Source of the DNA: Hyphomicrobiales bacterium
GTDB lineage: Bacteria; Pseudomonadota; Alphaproteobacteria; Rhizobiales; Devosiaceae
Direction: 5' to 3'
Assembly: GCA_004144345.1 (NCBI GenBank)
Contig: SEEL01000038.1
Coordinates: forward strand, 1-34,385
DNA length: 34,385 nucleotides
The translations under genes were made by a program, and so were the position numbers. Shown here in pieces: positions 32,695 through 34,385 of this stretch; the stretch's first letter is position 1, and every line of letters begins with the position of its first letter. The notes under the pieces were generated by a model that saw only the letters and a program-made list of their open reading frames with translations, was not told where the DNA came from and made no database searches.

Positions 32695-32702
32695 GAAATT
32701 CC

Positions 32703-33995
32703 ATGGATCGCATCCGCATCGTTGGTGGCCACGAGCTGCGGGGTGAAATCCCCATTTCGGGCGCCAAGAACGCTGCCCTGCCGCTGATGATCGCGTCGCT
32801 GCTGACCAAGGAACCGCTGGTCCTCGAAAACGTGCCGCGCCTCGCCGACGTCAAGCAGCTCGAGCGCATCCTCGAAAATCACGGCGTCGATATCGCCGTG
32901 CATGGCCGCCGGTCCGGTTCGGACCGCATGGATGGCCAGCGCATGACCTTCCACGCCGCCGAGATCGTCGACACCACCGCGCCCTACGAACTCGTCTCCA
33001 CCATGCGCGCCAGCTTCTGGGTCATCGGCCCGCTGCTCGCCCGCGCCCATGAGGCGCGCGTCTCCTTGCCCGGCGGCTGCGCCATCGGCACCCGCCCGGT
33101 CGATCTCTTCCTCTTCGGCCTCAAGGAACTGGGCGCCGAAATCGACATCGACGAAGGCTATGTCGTCGCCCGCGCCCCCAAGGGCGGCCTCGTCGGCGCC
33201 ACCGTGCGCTTCCCCAAGGTCTCGGTCGGCGCCACCCACACCATCCTCATGGCGGCCACCCTCGCGCGCGGCACCACGGTGATCGAAAACGCCGCCCAGG
33301 AACCCGAAATCACCAATGTCGCCGAATGCCTCGTCGCCATGGGCGCGAAGATCTCGGGTATCGGCACCCGCACCCTCACCATCGAGGGCGTCAGCGAACT
33401 GCATGGCGCTACCGTCGAAGTCATCCCCGACCGCATCGAAACCGGCACCTTCGCCATGGCCGTCGGCATGACCGGCGGCGATGTGCTGCTGCGCGGCGCC
33501 CGCCCGCAGCATCTCGAAGCCGCCCTCGGCATTCTGGGCAAGGCCGGCGTCGCCATCGCGCCCGAAGCCAATGGCATCCGCGTCCATCGCAATGGCAATG
33601 GCATCCTGCCGGTCGATGTCGAGACCGAGCCGTTCCCCGGCTTCCCGACGGATCTGCAGGCCCAGTTCATGGCGCTGATGACCATGTCGCAGGGCGTCTC
33701 GACCATCCGCGAGACCATCTTCGAGAACCGTTACATGCATGTGGCCGAGCTTGCCCGCTTCGGCGCCGATATCCGCGTCGATGGCCAGGTCGCCACCGTC
33801 ACGGGCGTGCCGGTGCTGAAGGGCGCCCAGGTCATGGCGACGGACCTCCGCGCCTCGGTGTCGCTGGTCATCGCCGGCCTTGCGGCCCGCGGCGAAACCA
33901 CCGTCAACCGCATCTACCACCTCGATCGCGGTTTCGAGCGGCTCGAGGAAAAGCTCAGCCGCTGCGGCGCCGAAATCGAACGCGTCGCCGGCTGA
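32703..33995 (+). CDS. murA: UDP-N-acetylglucosamine 1-carboxyvinyltransferase
   Basis: A 430-residue cytoplasmic enzyme for the first committed step of peptidoglycan synthesis: it transfers enolpyruvate from PEP to UDP-GlcNAc. Conserved K22-N23 in GAKNAALP and the catalytic, fosfomycin-target cysteine C126 in [12 protein letters not shown] are intact. The PEP-site and C-terminal blocks ([23 protein letters not shown]) are present. The length is normal. The ATG at 32703 is preceded by GGGGAAA. It is convergent with the small exported-protein gene only 9 bases away. Confidence 0.97.
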   Translation: MDRIRIVGGHELRGEIPISGAKNAALPLMIASLLTKEPLVLENVPRLADVKQLERILENHGVDIAVHGRRSGSDRMDGQRMTFHAAEIVDTTAPYELVSTMRASFWVIGPLLARAHEARVSLPGGCAIGTRPVDLFLFGLKELGAEIDIDEGYVVARAPKGGLVGATVRFPKVSVGATHTILMAATLARGTTVIENAAQEPEITNVAECLVAMGAKISGIGTRTLTIEGVSELHGATVEVIPDRIETGTFAMAVGMTGGDVLLRGARPQHLEAALGILGKAGVAIAPEANGIRVHRNGNGILPVDVETEPFPGFPTDLQAQFMALMTMSQGVSTIRETIFENRYMHVAELARFGADIRVDGQVATVTGVPVLKGAQVMATDLRASVSLVIAGLAARGETTVNRIYHLDRGFERLEEKLSRCGAEIERVAG

Positions 33996-34004
33996 CCGCC
34001 GGCT

Positions 34005-34349
34005 TCAATTGCCGCCATAGCCACCAAGATGCGCATAGCGCCCGTAGAACGGCGTCGTGCGCGTCACCGGCGCAATCAAATCGGTCAGCTGGCAGGTGAA
34101 CATGTGCACCTCGGCGCCCACCACCAGCACCTCGCCCTGCCAGCGCATCCTGCCCACATAGCGGCGCTTCATATTGGTCGCCTGGAGCACGCGGATCCGC
34201 GTCACCCCGGCCTCGGCTACCCGCTGCAGCGACAAATCAGCGGCGCACGCCCCCGATTCCACCGTCACATCCACCGCCCCCACCGGCAGCGGCACCAGCA
34301 GCCCCGCCATCAGGGCCGCGGCGATCAAAGGCGAAGCAATGCGAACCAT
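34005..34349 (-). CDS. small exported protein of unknown function
   Basis: A 114-residue protein starting at ATG 34349, chosen because GAGGAG lies 6 bases upstream; an ATG directly before it is also possible. Residues 1-22 form a clear signal peptide (VRIASPLIAAALMAGLLVPLPV, then GA-VDV cleavage). The mature part of about 90 residues is beta-rich and has two cysteines (GACAAD and FTCQL) that could form a disulfide, ending in a glycine-rich GGYGGN tail. I do not recognise the family. It converges on murA with no space for a separate terminator. Confidence 0.65.
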   Translation of the reverse strand: MVRIASPLIAAALMAGLLVPLPVGAVDVTVESGACAADLSLQRVAEAGVTRIRVLQATNMKRRYVGRMRWQGEVLVVGAEVHMFTCQLTDLIAPVTRTTPFYGRYAHLGGYGGN

Positions 34350-34385
34350 CATCAACTCCTCTTCCAGCTCAGGTCCCCCCACCCT

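Overview
The window looks like the chromosome of a GC-rich alphaproteobacterium, most likely Hyphomicrobiales and perhaps Devosia-like. Grounds: heavy GC/GTC/CTC codon bias, GC-rich palindromic intergenic repeats, many dipeptide-type ABC transporters with FCD-type GntR regulators, and overall gene style. The genus is an inference; no 16S gene or marker set is present.

Layout. Positions 1-651 are non-coding, rich in palindromic repeats, and end in a promoter with a GTATAC palindrome. From 652 to about 23320 runs a large catabolic island on the plus strand, in four apparent transcription units: (1) an enolase-superfamily dehydratase and a D-erythronate-dehydrogenase-like enzyme (652-2819); (2) a complete family-5 (Dpp/Opp-type) ABC importer with a PIG-L deacetylase gene between the two permease genes, then a GntR regulator, an SDR dehydrogenase and an aldose-1-epimerase-like protein (2952-11292); (3) a second GntR regulator (11374-12120) with its own terminator; (4) an M14-type deacylase, an M81/MlrC-like hydrolase, a second enolase, a proline-iminopeptidase-like hydrolase and two ABC ATPases (12263-19019), followed from its own promoter by the matching binding protein, two permeases and a second SDR (19098-23316). 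The promoter gaps before 652, 2952, 12263 and 19098 all carry a GTATAC-centred palindrome of the kind bound by GntR/FadR regulators, so the island looks like one regulon.

The enzymes suggest uptake of an amide- or acyl-linked conjugate of a sugar acid. Hydrolases would release the parts, SDR enzymes oxidise hydroxyls, and the two mandelate-racemase-type enolases dehydrate the acid sugar. This is inference; no single gene fixes the substrate.

After the island come an MFS sugar-efflux-like transporter (23472-24677) and a LacI locus (24751-30682). In that locus a beta-propeller glycosidase-like gene and lacI run on the minus strand, divergent from a CUT1 sugar ABC importer that has no ATPase gene. 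The remainder is housekeeping: tRNA-Thr(GGU) on the minus strand, a stand-alone Mur-ligase-like protein, a 49-residue basic protein, a 60-bp tandem duplication, murA, and a small exported protein on the minus strand. I saw no insertion sequence, CRISPR array, rRNA or phage gene.
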